This document shows, in pieces, positions 41,862 to 51,212 of a stretch of DNA of 64,000 bases. Each line of letters starts with the position of its first letter. Within the stretch, counting starts at the first letter, position 1. The stretch is from Kineococcus mangrovi (GTDB lineage Bacteria; Actinomycetota; Actinomycetes; Actinomycetales; Kineococcaceae), in assembly GCF_041320705.1 (NCBI RefSeq), contig NZ_JBGGTQ010000002.1:434001-498000 (forward strand). Direction: 5' to 3'. The translations under genes were made by a program, and so were the position numbers. The notes below the pieces were generated by a model. It ran no database searches. It was given only the letters and a program-made list of their open reading frames with translations, and had not been told where the DNA came from.

Positions 41862-43496
41862 TCAGTCGTCGACGGGCACCTCCAGGGCCTCCCGCCGCGT
41901 CACCCGCAGGCCCTCGACGGTGGCGGGCGGTTCCACCACCTCCACCCGCACCGGGCCGGCGCTCACCGGGCGCATCAGGCGGTCGGAGCGGATGTCCCTG
42001 GTGATGGCCACGCAGAGGGCGACCATCACGACGAGGAACGGCGTCGCCGCGATGATCGTGACGTTCTGCAGGGCCTGCAGCCCGCCGGCGTACAGCAGCA
42101 CCACGGCCACCGCACCGGTCAGGACACCCCACAGCGCGGTGAGCCAGCGCCGGGGCTCGTCGTCGCCGTGGCTGGACAGGGACGCCATGACGATGCTGGC
42201 GGCGTCCGCGCCCGAGACGAAGAAGATGGCCACGAGCGCGACGACCAGGACGGAGGTCACCCCCGCCCAGGGGAACTGGGCCAGCAGCGTGAACATCTGG
42301 GTGTTCTGGTCCGGGCTGGCCAGGACGTCCAGCGCGCCGGTGAGCTGCTCGTGGATGGCGGTGCCCCCGAAGACGGAGAACCACAGCAGGGAGACGACCG
42401 TCGGGATGAGCATGACGCCGACGACGAACTCGCGGATGGTCCGCCCGCGGGAGATCTTGGCCAGGAAGGCGCCGACGAAGGGCGTCCAGGAGATCCACCA
42501 CGCCCAGTAGAAGATGGTCCAGCCGGACAGCCACTCACCCCCGCCGTAGGCCCCGGTGCGCACGGACATCTCCGGCAGGGAGGCCAGGTAGTTCCCGGCC
42601 GCGTTCGGGATGAGGTCGAGGATGAAGATGGTCGGCCCCACGACGAACAGGAACAGCAGGAGCAGGCCCGCGAGGACCATGTTCGTGTTCGACAGGATCT
42701 TCACACCGCGCTCGATGCCGCTGATCGCCGACACGACGAAGCACAGGGTGAGCACCGCGATGATGCCGACCTGCCAGGCGGTGCCGCTGCCGGCACCGAA
42801 CACCCGCGACAACCCGCCGTTGATCTGCGCGGCCCCCAGCCCGAGGCTCACCGCCGACCCGAAGATGGTCGCGAAGATCGCCAGCACGTCGATGGCCCGG
42901 GCCGCGCCGGCCCCGCGGGGGCCGCGCAGCAGGGGCGCGAACGCCGCGGAGAAGCCCCCCGAGCGGCCCTTGCGGTAGCTGGAGTAGGCCAGCGCCAGAC
43001 CGACCACCGCGTAGATCGCCCAGGGGTGCAGACCCCAGTGGAACAGGGCGTAGTCCATGGCCTCGCCCGCGGCCGCGTCGGTGCCGGGCTCGATGCCCGC
43101 CTCCGGCGGGGTCATGAGGTGGGTCACCGGTTCGGTCACGCCGTAGAACATCAGGCCGATGCCCATGCCGGCCGAGAACATCATGGCGATCCAGGACGCC
43201 CGGGAGTGCTCGGGCCGCTCGTCGTCGGCCCCGAGGCGGATGCGGCCGACCCGGCTGAAGGCCAGGACGAGGGCGAAGACCACGAAACCGGTCGCCCCGA
43301 GGACGAACGCCCACCCGAGGTTGGTGGTGATCCAGGACAACGCCGTGCCGGTGCTCGCGAACAGCCGGTCGGGGAAGGCGACCCCGACCACCAGGAGCAC
43401 CGCCACGACCGCCAGGGACACGACCAGCACGGGGACGTCCAGCGGCCGTCCCCGTCTGCTCTCCACACGCTCTTCGTCGATCTCTTCGTGGATCAC
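41862..43496 (-). CDS. BCCT family betaine/carnitine/choline transporter
   Basis: A 544-residue Na+ or H+ coupled carrier of quaternary ammonium compounds with 12 helices. Family hallmarks: FSAGMGIGLMFYGVTEPVTH, the long Trp-rich motif around FYWAWWISWTPFVGAF with ISRGRTIREFV, and FVSGADAASIVMASL. GTG at 43494-43496 has GAGGACC upstream; an in-frame GTG at 43466 is a shorter option. C-terminal tail of about 55 residues, as in osmoregulated members. Its place before the Rieske oxygenase genes suggests it supplies betaine for catabolism. Confidence 0.94.
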   Translation of the reverse strand: MIHEEIDEERVESRRGRPLDVPVLVVSLAVVAVLLVVGVAFPDRLFASTGTALSWITTNLGWAFVLGATGFVVFALVLAFSRVGRIRLGADDERPEHSRASWIAMMFSAGMGIGLMFYGVTEPVTHLMTPPEAGIEPGTDAAAGEAMDYALFHWGLHPWAIYAVVGLALAYSSYRKGRSGGFSAAFAPLLRGPRGAGAARAIDVLAIFATIFGSAVSLGLGAAQINGGLSRVFGAGSGTAWQVGIIAVLTLCFVVSAISGIERGVKILSNTNMVLAGLLLLFLFVVGPTIFILDLIPNAAGNYLASLPEMSVRTGAYGGGEWLSGWTIFYWAWWISWTPFVGAFLAKISRGRTIREFVVGVMLIPTVVSLLWFSVFGGTAIHEQLTGALDVLASPDQNTQMFTLLAQFPWAGVTSVLVVALVAIFFVSGADAASIVMASLSSHGDDEPRRWLTALWGVLTGAVAVVLLYAGGLQALQNVTIIAATPFLVVMVALCVAITRDIRSDRLMRPVSAGPVRVEVVEPPATVEGLRVTRREALEVPVDD

Positions 43497-43569
43497 GAGA
43501 GGTCCTCTCCGGAAAAGGGTGCCCAGCACCCGGCAAGTGGGAGTGACGCCAGGGCAACGTAGTGCGGCT

Positions 43570-43586
43570 GTTGCGCTGTGCGCAAC
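43570..43586. promoter_or_regulatory. IclR-like operator between BCCT and Rieske ferredoxin genes
   Basis: GTTGCGCTGTGCGCAAC, a perfect 7-bp inverted repeat with a TGT centre, lies 74 bp upstream of the BCCT start and 135 bp upstream of the ferredoxin gene. Spacing and outer bases match the sites at 41640-41675. Confidence 0.65.
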
Positions 43587-43720
43587 GAGTTCACGAGAAC
43601 GCAACACACCGGGAACACCGGCGGAACACCCGGCGACCGCGGCAGCCGTCCCTGCTGCGCGTCGCGCGCAGCCCGGTGGCAGCATCCGGGGGAGGCCGGA
43701 CCGGAGGAGGACGAGGGACG

Positions 43721-44059
43721 ATGACTGCCAGGACGCGGGTCGTGGTGTGCGCGACGACGGACCTGCCCCCGGGGGAGGTGGTGCGCGTGGACCGCGCCGA
43801 GCTGGCCGCAGCGGTGTCCGTGTTCAACGTCGACGGCGAGCTCTTCGCCATCGACGACACGTGCACCCACGCCGACGAGTCGCTGGCCGAGGGCTGGGTC
43901 GAGGACTGCGCCGTCGAGTGCCCCCGGCACGCCTCCGCCTTCGACCTGCGCACCGGCGTGCCGTCGAGCCCGCCGGCCCTCACCCCGGTCCGGACGCACC
44001 TGGTCGAGGTCGTCGACGGTCAGGTCGTCGTGGAGGTGGGGACACCCCGGCCGGCGTGA
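43721..44059 (+). CDS. Rieske 2Fe-2S ferredoxin
   Basis: A 112-residue soluble Rieske ferredoxin. Cluster ligands are CTH in FAIDDTCTHADESLAEG and CPRH in CAVECPRHASAFDLRTG; the C-terminus VVDGQVVVEV is typical. It resembles ferredoxin subunits of non-haem oxygenases and NirD-like proteins. ATG at 43721 after an ACGAGGGACG ribosome-binding region. It is divergent from the BCCT gene and shares the intergenic operator, so it may be an extra electron carrier of the betaine pathway, though GbcA-type enzymes normally need only the GbcB reductase. Confidence 0.92.
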   Translation: MTARTRVVVCATTDLPPGEVVRVDRAELAAAVSVFNVDGELFAIDDTCTHADESLAEGWVEDCAVECPRHASAFDLRTGVPSSPPALTPVRTHLVEVVDGQVVVEVGTPRPA

Positions 44060-44140
44060 GGACGGCGCCGCCGCGCGGACGTGAGCGGGCATGACACCTC
44101 CGACGGAGCGGACGAGCGGGTGCGGCACTCGGTACCTCAA

Positions 44141-44152
44141 CTGATATACCAG
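44141..44152. promoter_or_regulatory. GntR-type operator candidate (degenerate) before nhaA
   Basis: CTGATATACCAG, a near-perfect dyad (one arm mismatch), resembles CTGGTGTACCAG found directly before the GntR gene at 46446-46457. Both are of the TGGTNNACCA type used by FCD-domain GntR proteins. Confidence 0.45.
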
Positions 44153-44279
44153 TGGCAAGACTACGAACGCCCGTGCACACCGTCAAGGGGGCGCCGGTAG
44201 CCTCGACCCCGGTGTACCGGGAAGTCTGGTCGGCGGTCTCCCCGGCGACCCTTCCCGCTGTCGATCCCGGAAGGCCGCC

Positions 44280-45581
44280 GTGTCCAACTCCTCTCGCCCC
44301 GTCTTCTCCCGCGGCTCCTGGCCCGAGGCCCAGCGCATCGCCGAGGTGCTCCGCAGGGAGACCGTCGGCGGCGCGCTGCTCGTCGTCGGCACCGTCGTGG
44401 CGCTCGTGTGGGCCAACTCGCCCTTCTCCGACGCCTACGCCGGGCTGCGGGACACGGTGGTCGGGCCGCACGCGCTGCACCTGGACCTGACGCTCGGGGA
44501 GTGGGCGGCCGACGGGCTGCTGGCCATCTTCTTCTTCATCGCCGGCCTCGAGCTCAAGCGCGAGTTCGTCGCCGGTGACCTGCGCGACCCGCGCCGGGCG
44601 ATGGTGCCCGTGCTGGCCGCCGTCGGCGGGATGGCCGTCCCGGCGGTCGTGTTCACCCTCGTCAACCTCGGCGGCGGGGACGCCGTGCGCGGCTGGGCGA
44701 TCCCCACCGCCACCGACATCGCCTTCGCGGTCGCCGTGCTGGCCGTCATCAGCACGCACCTGCCGACGGCCCTGCGGACCTTCCTGCTCACCCTCGCCGT
44801 CGTCGACGACCTGCTGGCCATCACGATCATCGCCATCTTCTACACCGACCAGCTCTCGCTCCCGCCGCTGCTCGGCGCCCTGGCCGTCATCGCCGTGTTC
44901 GGCGTGCTGGTCCAGCGCCGGGTGCGCACGTGGTGGCTGCTCATCCCGCTGGCGGTCGTCGCCTGGGCGCTCATGCACGCCTCGGGCGTGCACGCCACGG
45001 TCGCCGGCGTCCTCCTGGGCTTCACCGTCCCCGTCATCCGCTCCCGGGCCGCCGGCGGACCCGACGCCGGACCCGGCCTGGCCGAGCACTTCGAGCACCG
45101 CTGGCGTCCCCTCTCGGCCGGGTTCGCGGTACCGGTCTTCGCCTTCTTCTCCGCCGGTGTCACCGTCGGCGGCTTCTCGGGCCTGGTGGACTCCCTGCAC
45201 GACCGCGTGGCCCTGGGCATCGTGGCCGGGCTCGTGGTGGGCAAGACCGTCGGCATCCTCGGGTCGACCGCCCTGGTGAGCCGCTTCACCAACGCCCGGC
45301 TCGACGGCTCGCTGTCGTGGTGGGACGTCTTCGGCGCCTCCCTGCTGGGCGGCATCGGGTTCACCGTCTCGCTGCTGATCGGCGAGCTGGCCTTCGGCGC
45401 CGGCAGCGTGCGCGACGAGCACGTCAAGGTGGGCGTCCTCACCGGCTCGCTGCTCGCGGCCGCGCTGGCCACCGTCGTCCTGCGCCTGCGCAACCGCACC
45501 TACCGCAAGCTGTACGAGCAGGAGCAGCTCGACGACGACGGCGACGGCATCCCGGACGTCTACCAGCGCTTCAACGACTGA
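44280..45581 (+). CDS. nhaA: Na+/H+ antiporter NhaA
   Basis: A 433-residue antiporter exchanging Na+ for H+ at the membrane. The two ion-binding aspartates are in [17 protein letters not shown], the essential Lys in [13 protein letters not shown], and [18 protein letters not shown] and [16 protein letters not shown] are family signatures. The C-terminus carries an acidic tail ([14 protein letters not shown]) of the calcium-binding-loop style (DDDGDGIPD), unusual for NhaA and possibly regulatory. GTG at 44280. Convergent with the IclR gene, 15 bp apart. Confidence 0.96.
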   Translation: MSNSSRPVFSRGSWPEAQRIAEVLRRETVGGALLVVGTVVALVWANSPFSDAYAGLRDTVVGPHALHLDLTLGEWAADGLLAIFFFIAGLELKREFVAGDLRDPRRAMVPVLAAVGGMAVPAVVFTLVNLGGGDAVRGWAIPTATDIAFAVAVLAVISTHLPTALRTFLLTLAVVDDLLAITIIAIFYTDQLSLPPLLGALAVIAVFGVLVQRRVRTWWLLIPLAVVAWALMHASGVHATVAGVLLGFTVPVIRSRAAGGPDAGPGLAEHFEHRWRPLSAGFAVPVFAFFSAGVTVGGFSGLVDSLHDRVALGIVAGLVVGKTVGILGSTALVSRFTNARLDGSLSWWDVFGASLLGGIGFTVSLLIGELAFGAGSVRDEHVKVGVLTGSLLAAALATVVLRLRNRTYRKLYEQEQLDDDGDGIPDVYQRFND

Positions 45582-45596
45582 CCCGCCGGAGGGCCC

Positions 45597-46370
45597 TCAG
45601 GCGCGCCAGCCGAGCGCTGCCGAGGCCTGCTCGGCGGCCGCCACCACGGCCGCGGTGACCTCCCCGAGCCGGTCGGCCGTGAGGCGGTAGGACGGCCCGG
45701 ACACGCTGATCGCGGCCACGACCTCACCGTCGGGCCCGCGCACGGGGGCGGCGACGGCGTTCAAGCCCACTTCGAGCTCCTCGCTCGTCGCGGCGGAACC
45801 GTCGACGGCGATCTTGTCGAGAGCCTCCTCGAGGTCCCGGCGGCGCGTCGTGGTCGCCGCGGTGAAGCGGCGCAGCCGCCCGGCGGTCCCCGCGGCCCGC
45901 ACCGGCGGGCAGAACGCCATGAGGACCTTGCCGCTGGCGGTGGCGTGCAGCGGGGTGCGCTCCCCGATCCAGTTGTGCGCCACCACCGACGAGGAGCCAC
46001 GGACCTGGTCGACGTTGAGCGCCGAGTCGCCGTCGGCGAGGGCGACGTTCACCGTCTCCCCCGTCGTGACGGCGAGCTCCTCGCAGGCCGGGCGGGCACG
46101 GCGGGTGACATCGAGCCGGTCGGCCACCGCCCCGGCCAGCCGGACGACGGCCATGCCGAGGCGGTACTTGCCCCGGTCGCCGACCTGCTCGACCAGCCCG
46201 CGGGACTCGAGGGCGGTGACCAGGCGGAAGGCCGTCGACTTGTGGACCTCGAGCCGTTGCGCGATCTCGGTCACGCCCCCCTCGCCGAGCTCGGCCAGGA
46301 CCTCCAGGACCGTCACCGCCCGGTCGACCGACTGCACCGGGGAGGTGCGGGAGTCGCGGGTCTCGCTCAT
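45597..46370 (-). CDS. IclR family transcriptional regulator
   Basis: A 257-residue IclR protein. Winged-helix: SVDRAVTVLEVLAELGEGGV, EVHKSTAFRLVTALESRGLV; effector domain with TPLHATASGKVLMAFCP and the conserved SGPSYRLTADRL end. It is the best candidate to bind the GTTSCG-N5-CGSAAC sites in the betaine-type cluster 2-5 kb away. ATG at 46368-46370; divergent from the GntR gene over 107 bp that contain two dyads. Confidence 0.93.
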   Translation of the reverse strand: MSETRDSRTSPVQSVDRAVTVLEVLAELGEGGVTEIAQRLEVHKSTAFRLVTALESRGLVEQVGDRGKYRLGMAVVRLAGAVADRLDVTRRARPACEELAVTTGETVNVALADGDSALNVDQVRGSSSVVAHNWIGERTPLHATASGKVLMAFCPPVRAAGTAGRLRRFTAATTTRRRDLEEALDKIAVDGSAATSEELEVGLNAVAAPVRGPDGEVVAAISVSGPSYRLTADRLGEVTAAVVAAAEQASAALGWRA

Positions 46371-46412
46371 GGCGCCATCGTCGCAAAGACCTGCCCGCGC
46401 GGTGCCGGGCGG

Positions 46413-46428
46413 GTGAGGCCCACCTCAC
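46413..46428. promoter_or_regulatory. Dyad in the IclR/GntR intergenic region
   Basis: GTGAGG-ccca-CCTCAC, a perfect 6-bp inverted repeat about 43 bp upstream of the IclR ATG. Could be an operator or a small hairpin in the IclR leader. Confidence 0.4.
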
Positions 46429-46445
46429 GGACGTCTGCCCTCGGA

Positions 46446-46457
46446 CTGGTGTACCAG
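46446..46457. promoter_or_regulatory. GntR-type operator before the GntR gene
   Basis: CTGG-TGTA-CCAG: a dyad with 5-bp arms (CTGGT/ACCAG) 20 bp before the GntR GTG, so autoregulation is likely. A close relative is at 44141-44152. Confidence 0.6.
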
Positions 46458-46477
46458 ACGTCGCGTAGGCTGGGCCC

Positions 46478-47158
46478 GTGAGCGCGCTGACGACCCAGGA
46501 AGCTGCCACCACACCGCCGTCGCTGGCGGACGTGGCCTACGAACGTCTGCGGGACCGGCTGGTCGTGCTCGACATCCGCCCCGGTGAACCCCTCAACGAC
46601 GACCTGCTGGCCAAGGAGTTCGGCGTCGGGCGCACCCCCGTCCGCGAAGCCCTCAAACGTCTGGAGGTGGACCGCCTCGTCGTCGCCTACCCCCGGCGCG
46701 GGACCTTCGCCACGACCGTCGACATGACCGACCTGGGGTACATCTCCGAGGTGCGCCGGGCCCTGGAACCGGTGGCCGCGGCCGCCGCCGCCCGCCGGGC
46801 CGGCCTCGCGGAGCGCGAGGAGATGCGGACCCTGGCCCGCACCGTGGCGGCCCTGCGCACCGCCGCCGACGGCGGGGACCTGACCCGGCGCGAACTCATG
46901 CGCCACGACGTCGAGGTGCACCGCAGCATCTACCGGCACAGCCAGAACCCGTACCTGGAGGACGTCCTCGTCCGGCTCGACAACCTCGCCACCCGCATCT
47001 GGTGCCTCGTGCTGGACCGCCTGCCCACCTTCGCCGGTCACGTCGGGGAGCACGTCGCCCTGCTCGAGGCCATCGTCGCGGGCGACGCCGACCTCGCCGC
47101 CGACCTCGCCCGGGCCCACGTCACGGGCTTCGAGGAGTCCGTGCGCCAGGTCCTGTGA
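46478..47158 (+). CDS. GntR family regulator with FCD domain
   Basis: A 226-residue FadR-subfamily regulator. HTH: YERLRDRLVVLDIRPGEPLN, GVGRTPVREALKRLEVDRLV, YPRRGTFATTV; FCD domain with HDVEVHRSIYRHSQNPYL and GEHVALLEAIVAGDADLA, which hold metal/ligand residues. GTG at 46478. Likely acts on its own promoter and perhaps on the nhaA upstream region through TGGTNNACCA-type sites. Ligand unknown; FCD proteins usually bind carboxylates. Confidence 0.93.
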   Translation: MSALTTQEAATTPPSLADVAYERLRDRLVVLDIRPGEPLNDDLLAKEFGVGRTPVREALKRLEVDRLVVAYPRRGTFATTVDMTDLGYISEVRRALEPVAAAAAARRAGLAEREEMRTLARTVAALRTAADGGDLTRRELMRHDVEVHRSIYRHSQNPYLEDVLVRLDNLATRIWCLVLDRLPTFAGHVGEHVALLEAIVAGDADLAADLARAHVTGFEESVRQVL

Positions 47159-47253
47159 CGGTGCCCGGAGCCGCGCCCGCCGGGCCCGGTGCCCAGGTGT
47201 CCTCCCACGCGGTGGGCACATTGCCTGCCGGTGAGGGCGGGCGATGCGTCAGG

Positions 47254-47730
47254 ATGTCGTCCGTGCGCCGCCTCGACTCCATCGATGCCCGGATCCTCCT
47301 CGCGCTGGACGAGGACCCCCGCGCGACCGTGCTGGGCCTGTCGCGCCTGCTCGGCCTGGCCCGCGGCACCGTCCAGGCCCACCTGGAACGGCTGGAGTCC
47401 GACGGCGTGCTGCACCGGTTCTCGCGGCGGCTGGCACCCGCGGCCCTCGGGTTCTCGGTCTCCGCCTTCGTCATGATCGAGATCCACCAGGGCCAGCAGG
47501 AGGACACCCTGCAGCGGCTGCGCGAGACCCCCGAGGTGCTCGAGGTGCACGGCATCACCGGCGACGGCGACCTCATGTGCCGCATCGTGGCCCGCGACGC
47601 CGACGACCTGTACCGCGTCGGCCAGGAGGTCCTGTCCATCCCCGGGGTCGTCCGGACGCGGACGTCCCTGGCCATGCGCGAACTGGTCCCCTACCGGGTC
47701 GACCCCCTGCTCAGCGACCTCGCCGACTGA
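47254..47730 (+). CDS. Lrp/AsnC family transcriptional regulator
   Basis: A 158-residue Lrp/AsnC regulator: RLDSIDARILLALDEDPRAT, GLARGTVQAHLERLESDGVL (HTH), then the RAM domain with TPEVLEVHGITGDGDLMCRI. ATG at 47254 (MSSVRRLD). It follows the GntR gene by 95 bp on the same strand but the gap contains no obvious coupling. Target unknown; no divergent amino-acid gene adjoins it. Confidence 0.92.
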   Translation: MSSVRRLDSIDARILLALDEDPRATVLGLSRLLGLARGTVQAHLERLESDGVLHRFSRRLAPAALGFSVSAFVMIEIHQGQQEDTLQRLRETPEVLEVHGITGDGDLMCRIVARDADDLYRVGQEVLSIPGVVRTRTSLAMRELVPYRVDPLLSDLAD

Positions 47731-47793
47731 CGCTCCCGCCACCGCGCCCCCGGCGGGACGGTCACCCTCGACGGGTACGGCAGAATCGGGCAC

Positions 47794-49032
47794 GTGTTGC
47801 GCTGGCTGACCTCAGGTGAATCGCACGGCCCCGCGCTGGCGGGCATCCTCGAAGGCCTCCCCGCCGGGGTCGAGGTCGACGGCGCGCAGATCCGCCGGGC
47901 CCTCGCCCGTCGCCGCCTCGGCCACGGCCGCGGGGCCCGGATGAACTTCGAGCAGGACGAGCTCGAGGTCATCGGCGGCGTCCGGCACGGGCGCACCCAG
48001 GGCGGGCCGATCGCCCTGCGCATCGGCAACAGCGAGTGGCCCCGCTGGCAGGAGGTCATGGCCGCCGACCCGGCCGACGCCGACGGCCGCCGCTACGACG
48101 AGCCCGGCCGCATCCCCGCCCGCGGGCGCGCGGCGGCGCTGACCCGCCCGCGCCCCGGGCACGCGGACCTGACCGGCATGCAGAAGTACGGCTTCCCCGA
48201 CGCCCGCCCCGTCCTCGAGCGCGCCTCGGCCCGCGAGACCGCGACGCGCGTCGCGCTCGGCGAGGTGGCCCGCGCCTTCCTGGCCCAGACGGTCGGCGCC
48301 GAGGTGATCTCGCACGTCGTGTCCATCGGCACCCAGGCGGTCCCCGAGGGCACCGTCCCGGCCCGCGGGCAGCGCGACGCGATCGACGCCGACCCGGTCC
48401 GCTGCGCCGACCCGGGGGCCAGCGCCCGGATGGTCGCCGAGATCGACACCGCCCACGGCGAGGGCGACACCCTCGGCGGCGTGGTCGAGGTCGTCGTGCA
48501 CGACCTGCCGCCGGGTCTGGGGTCCTACGTGCACTGGGACCGCAAGCTCGACGCGCGCCTGGCCGCGGCCCTCATGGGCATCCAGGCCATCAAGGGCGTC
48601 GAGGTCGGCGACGGTTTCGAGACCGCCCGCCGCCGCGGTTCGGCGGCCCACGACGAGATCGAGCGCGTCGACGGCGGCGAGGGCACCGACGGTTTCACCG
48701 TCCGCCGGCGCACCGACCGCGCGGGCGGCCTGGAGGGCGGCATGACGAACGGTGAGGTCCTGCGGGTCCGGGCCGCCATGAAACCCATCTCGACGGTCCC
48801 GCGCGCCCTCGACACCGTGGACACCGCCTCCGGCGGCGCGGCCCAGGCGATCGCGCAGCGTTCGGACGTGTGCGCGGTCCCGGCCGCGGGGGTGGTGGCC
48901 GAGGCCATGGTCGCGCTCGTGCTGGCCGACGCCGTCGTGGAGAAGTTCGGCGGCGACAACGTCGAGCAGGTCCGCGCGAACGTCCGCAGCTACCTCGACT
49001 CCCTCCCGGTCAAGGTCGCCCCGACCTCCTGA
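47794..49032 (+). CDS. aroC: Chorismate synthase
   Basis: Last step of the shikimate pathway: EPSP to chorismate, FMN-dependent without net redox change. 412 residues. Signatures: [54 protein letters not shown], and [20 protein letters not shown] with [16 protein letters not shown] at 47794 immediately followed by TTG, either could serve. In many actinobacteria aroC is followed by aroK and aroB; here a convergent cardiolipin-synthase-type gene follows, so that cluster is broken or lies elsewhere. Confidence 0.97.
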   Translation: MLRWLTSGESHGPALAGILEGLPAGVEVDGAQIRRALARRRLGHGRGARMNFEQDELEVIGGVRHGRTQGGPIALRIGNSEWPRWQEVMAADPADADGRRYDEPGRIPARGRAAALTRPRPGHADLTGMQKYGFPDARPVLERASARETATRVALGEVARAFLAQTVGAEVISHVVSIGTQAVPEGTVPARGQRDAIDADPVRCADPGASARMVAEIDTAHGEGDTLGGVVEVVVHDLPPGLGSYVHWDRKLDARLAAALMGIQAIKGVEVGDGFETARRRGSAAHDEIERVDGGEGTDGFTVRRRTDRAGGLEGGMTNGEVLRVRAAMKPISTVPRALDTVDTASGGAAQAIAQRSDVCAVPAAGVVAEAMVALVLADAVVEKFGGDNVEQVRANVRSYLDSLPVKVAPTS

Positions 49033-49065
49033 GGAGCCGGTCCCCCGCCGGTCCTCCGCCGGTCC

Positions 49066-50520
49066 TCACTGCAGCGCGGCGGTCAGGCGCATGACGTTGT
49101 CGAGGTAGCGCTGCCGGTACGGGCGGCGCGACCACTCCTGCGACGTCAGTTCGACCGACCGCGCGCGGTAGTCGTCGACGACCGCGGCGAGGTCGGCGAC
49201 GAACTGCGGTTCGAGGCCGAGCAGGGAGACCTCGTGGTCGAGGTTGAACGAGCGGATGTCCATGTTGCTGGACCCGATGACGGCCCGTTCGCCGTCCACG
49301 ACGAGCACCTTGGCGTGCAGGACGGCGGGCGCGGGCAGCCGGTGGATGCGCACCCCGGCGCGCAGCAGCGCGGAGTAGTACGACCGCTGCGCGTGGTGGA
49401 CCATGAACTGGTCGGCCTTCTCCGAGACGAACAGCTCCACCCGGACCCCGCGGTAGGACGCCGTCGTGATGGCCTGCTCCAGACCCTCGTCGGGGACGAA
49501 GTAGGGGCTGACGATCGACACCGTCCGCGTCGCGGCGTGGATGAGCGCGCAGAACATCCGCAGGTTCGGCTCCGTCGGGTAGCCCGGCCCCGAGGGGACC
49601 ACCTGGAACGCCCCGCTGGAACCGCCGGGTGCGCTCTCCTCGACCGCGGAGGCCACCTCGGTGAGGACCTCGCTGGTCTCGGCGTACCAGTCGGTCGCGA
49701 ACACCTCCTCCACCGACTGCACGACCGCGCCGGTGAGCTCGACGTTGAGGTCGACCCAGCGCCGGCCCGCGCGGACGTGCCGGGGTTTGAGGTAACCGGG
49801 GTCGACGAGGTTCTGCGACCCCACGAACGCGGTGCGCCGGTCCACCACGACGAGCTTGCGGTGGTTGCGCAGGTCCGGCCGGCGCCAGCGGCGGCGCAGC
49901 GGGTCGATGGGCATCGTGCGGTGCCACTCGACCCCGTCGGCGCTCAGCCGCTCGTTCATCCGCGCGTGCCCGGGGTACCCGCGCGCGCCGAGGTGGTCGT
50001 AGAGGAACCGCACGCGCACGCCCCGCGCCACCGCGCGGCGCAGCGCGTCGAAGAAGGGTTCCGTCGTCGGGTCCAGCGCGGCGACGTAGAACTCGACGTG
50101 CACGGTGCGCTCGGCGCGGTCGACGGCCCGGACGAGGGCGGGCACGAACTCGTCCTCGGCCAGCAGCCTCCGGTGGTCCCCCACGACGCACGGCAGGTAC
50201 GTCAACCGGCGGTTCAGCTCCAGCAGGGTGCGCAGGTGCTCGTCGACGACGACGCCCTCGGGCACGGCCGGCAGGTCCACGACGCTGTCGGCGATGACCT
50301 GGTTCGCCAGCTGCTGCACGTGGTGTCGTCGCCCCGTGACGTGGGGGCTGCCCAGGAGCAGGAACAGCGGCAGCCCGACGACGGGCAGGAAGAGGATGAG
50401 CAGGAGCCAGGCCGAGGACGACCCCGGCCGCCGGTCCTCCGGCACCGTGCCGATGGCCCACACCTTCACGGCGTAGTCGACGACGACGAGCAGCTCGCTG
50501 AGGAGCGCGACCCAGCTCAC
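49066..50520 (-). CDS. Cardiolipin synthase (phospholipase D type)
   Basis: A 484-residue membrane enzyme that would join phosphatidylglycerol units to cardiolipin. Two N-terminal helices (LLSELLVVVDYAVKVWAIG, WLLLILFLPVVGLPLFLLLG), then two PLD catalytic motifs: NHRKLVVVDRRTAFVGSQN and LHAKVLVVDGERAVIGSSN, each with the HxK-x4-D pattern. GTG at 50518-50520 begins 7 bp after the TetR stop, so it is the second gene of a TetR-cls operon. That links phospholipid composition to the divergent MMPL transporter. Confidence 0.93.
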   Translation of the reverse strand: MSWVALLSELLVVVDYAVKVWAIGTVPEDRRPGSSSAWLLLILFLPVVGLPLFLLLGSPHVTGRRHHVQQLANQVIADSVVDLPAVPEGVVVDEHLRTLLELNRRLTYLPCVVGDHRRLLAEDEFVPALVRAVDRAERTVHVEFYVAALDPTTEPFFDALRRAVARGVRVRFLYDHLGARGYPGHARMNERLSADGVEWHRTMPIDPLRRRWRRPDLRNHRKLVVVDRRTAFVGSQNLVDPGYLKPRHVRAGRRWVDLNVELTGAVVQSVEEVFATDWYAETSEVLTEVASAVEESAPGGSSGAFQVVPSGPGYPTEPNLRMFCALIHAATRTVSIVSPYFVPDEGLEQAITTASYRGVRVELFVSEKADQFMVHHAQRSYYSALLRAGVRIHRLPAPAVLHAKVLVVDGERAVIGSSNMDIRSFNLDHEVSLLGLEPQFVADLAAVVDDYRARSVELTSQEWSRRPYRQRYLDNVMRLTAALQ

Positions 50521-50527
50521 CGCCGGC

Positions 50528-51112
50528 TCACGCGCGCGACCCCCTGCGCGGCAGCAGGGACCGGCGACCCGTCTCCAGCAGCATCCGGCGCAGGTCCTCG
50601 TCGGGGATGTCCCGGCAGGACGCGTCGCCGAGCGGGCCGACGAGGCCGGACAGGAAGAACACGACCGCGACGCGGCGCTCGGCGTCGGCGTCGGGACCGG
50701 CGAGGAGTTCCCGCATCCGGTCCCCGATCTCGCGCATCCGGGGGTAGTTCTCCTGCAGGTGCGCGATGACCGGGTCGACCGCGGCGACCACGTACAGGCG
50801 CCGGACGTCGACGATGAGGTCGACGAGGCCTTCGAGCAGGACCTCCACCTGGGCTCGGCGACCGCGCCGGGCGCGCGCCGCCTCGAGGACTTCGAACAGG
50901 CGGTCGATGAACGGGGCCACGACACCGACGACGAGGTCGTCCTTCGTCCGGTAGTGGTAGTAGACGGCCGCCTTCGTGACCCCGACCTCGTCGGCGATCA
51001 TCTGCAGCGACGTCCCGCTGACCCCGTGCTCGGTGAACAGCCGCAGCGCGGCCTCGTGCAGGCGCTGACGCCCCGGCCCGGCGGACCGGGCCTCACCGGC
51101 CGTCCTCGTCAT
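50528..51112 (-). CDS. TetR family transcriptional regulator
   Basis: A 194-residue TetR regulator. HTH: QRLHEAALRLFTEHGVSGTS, MIADEVGVTKAAVYYHYRTK; C-terminal ligand domain ends with DEDLRRMLLETGRRSLL. ATG at 51110-51112 with GGAG just upstream (an earlier in-frame GTG only adds a basic leader). It is divergent from the MMPL fusion gene, and CTAG-centred dyads occupy the intergenic region, so it should repress both its own operon (with the cls gene) and the transporter. Confidence 0.92.
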   Translation of the reverse strand: MTRTAGEARSAGPGRQRLHEAALRLFTEHGVSGTSLQMIADEVGVTKAAVYYHYRTKDDLVVGVVAPFIDRLFEVLEAARARRGRRAQVEVLLEGLVDLIVDVRRLYVVAAVDPVIAHLQENYPRMREIGDRMRELLAGPDADAERRVAVVFFLSGLVGPLGDASCRDIPDEDLRRMLLETGRRSLLPRRGSRA

Positions 51113-51212
51113 GGGTCTCCTCGCTCGCGCGTGCGGGCCGCGTGGGAGCACTGTACCCAGGGCCCCGGTGAACACCCGCGCTACGACTTCCGGCGGATGC
51201 CGGACCACCCCT

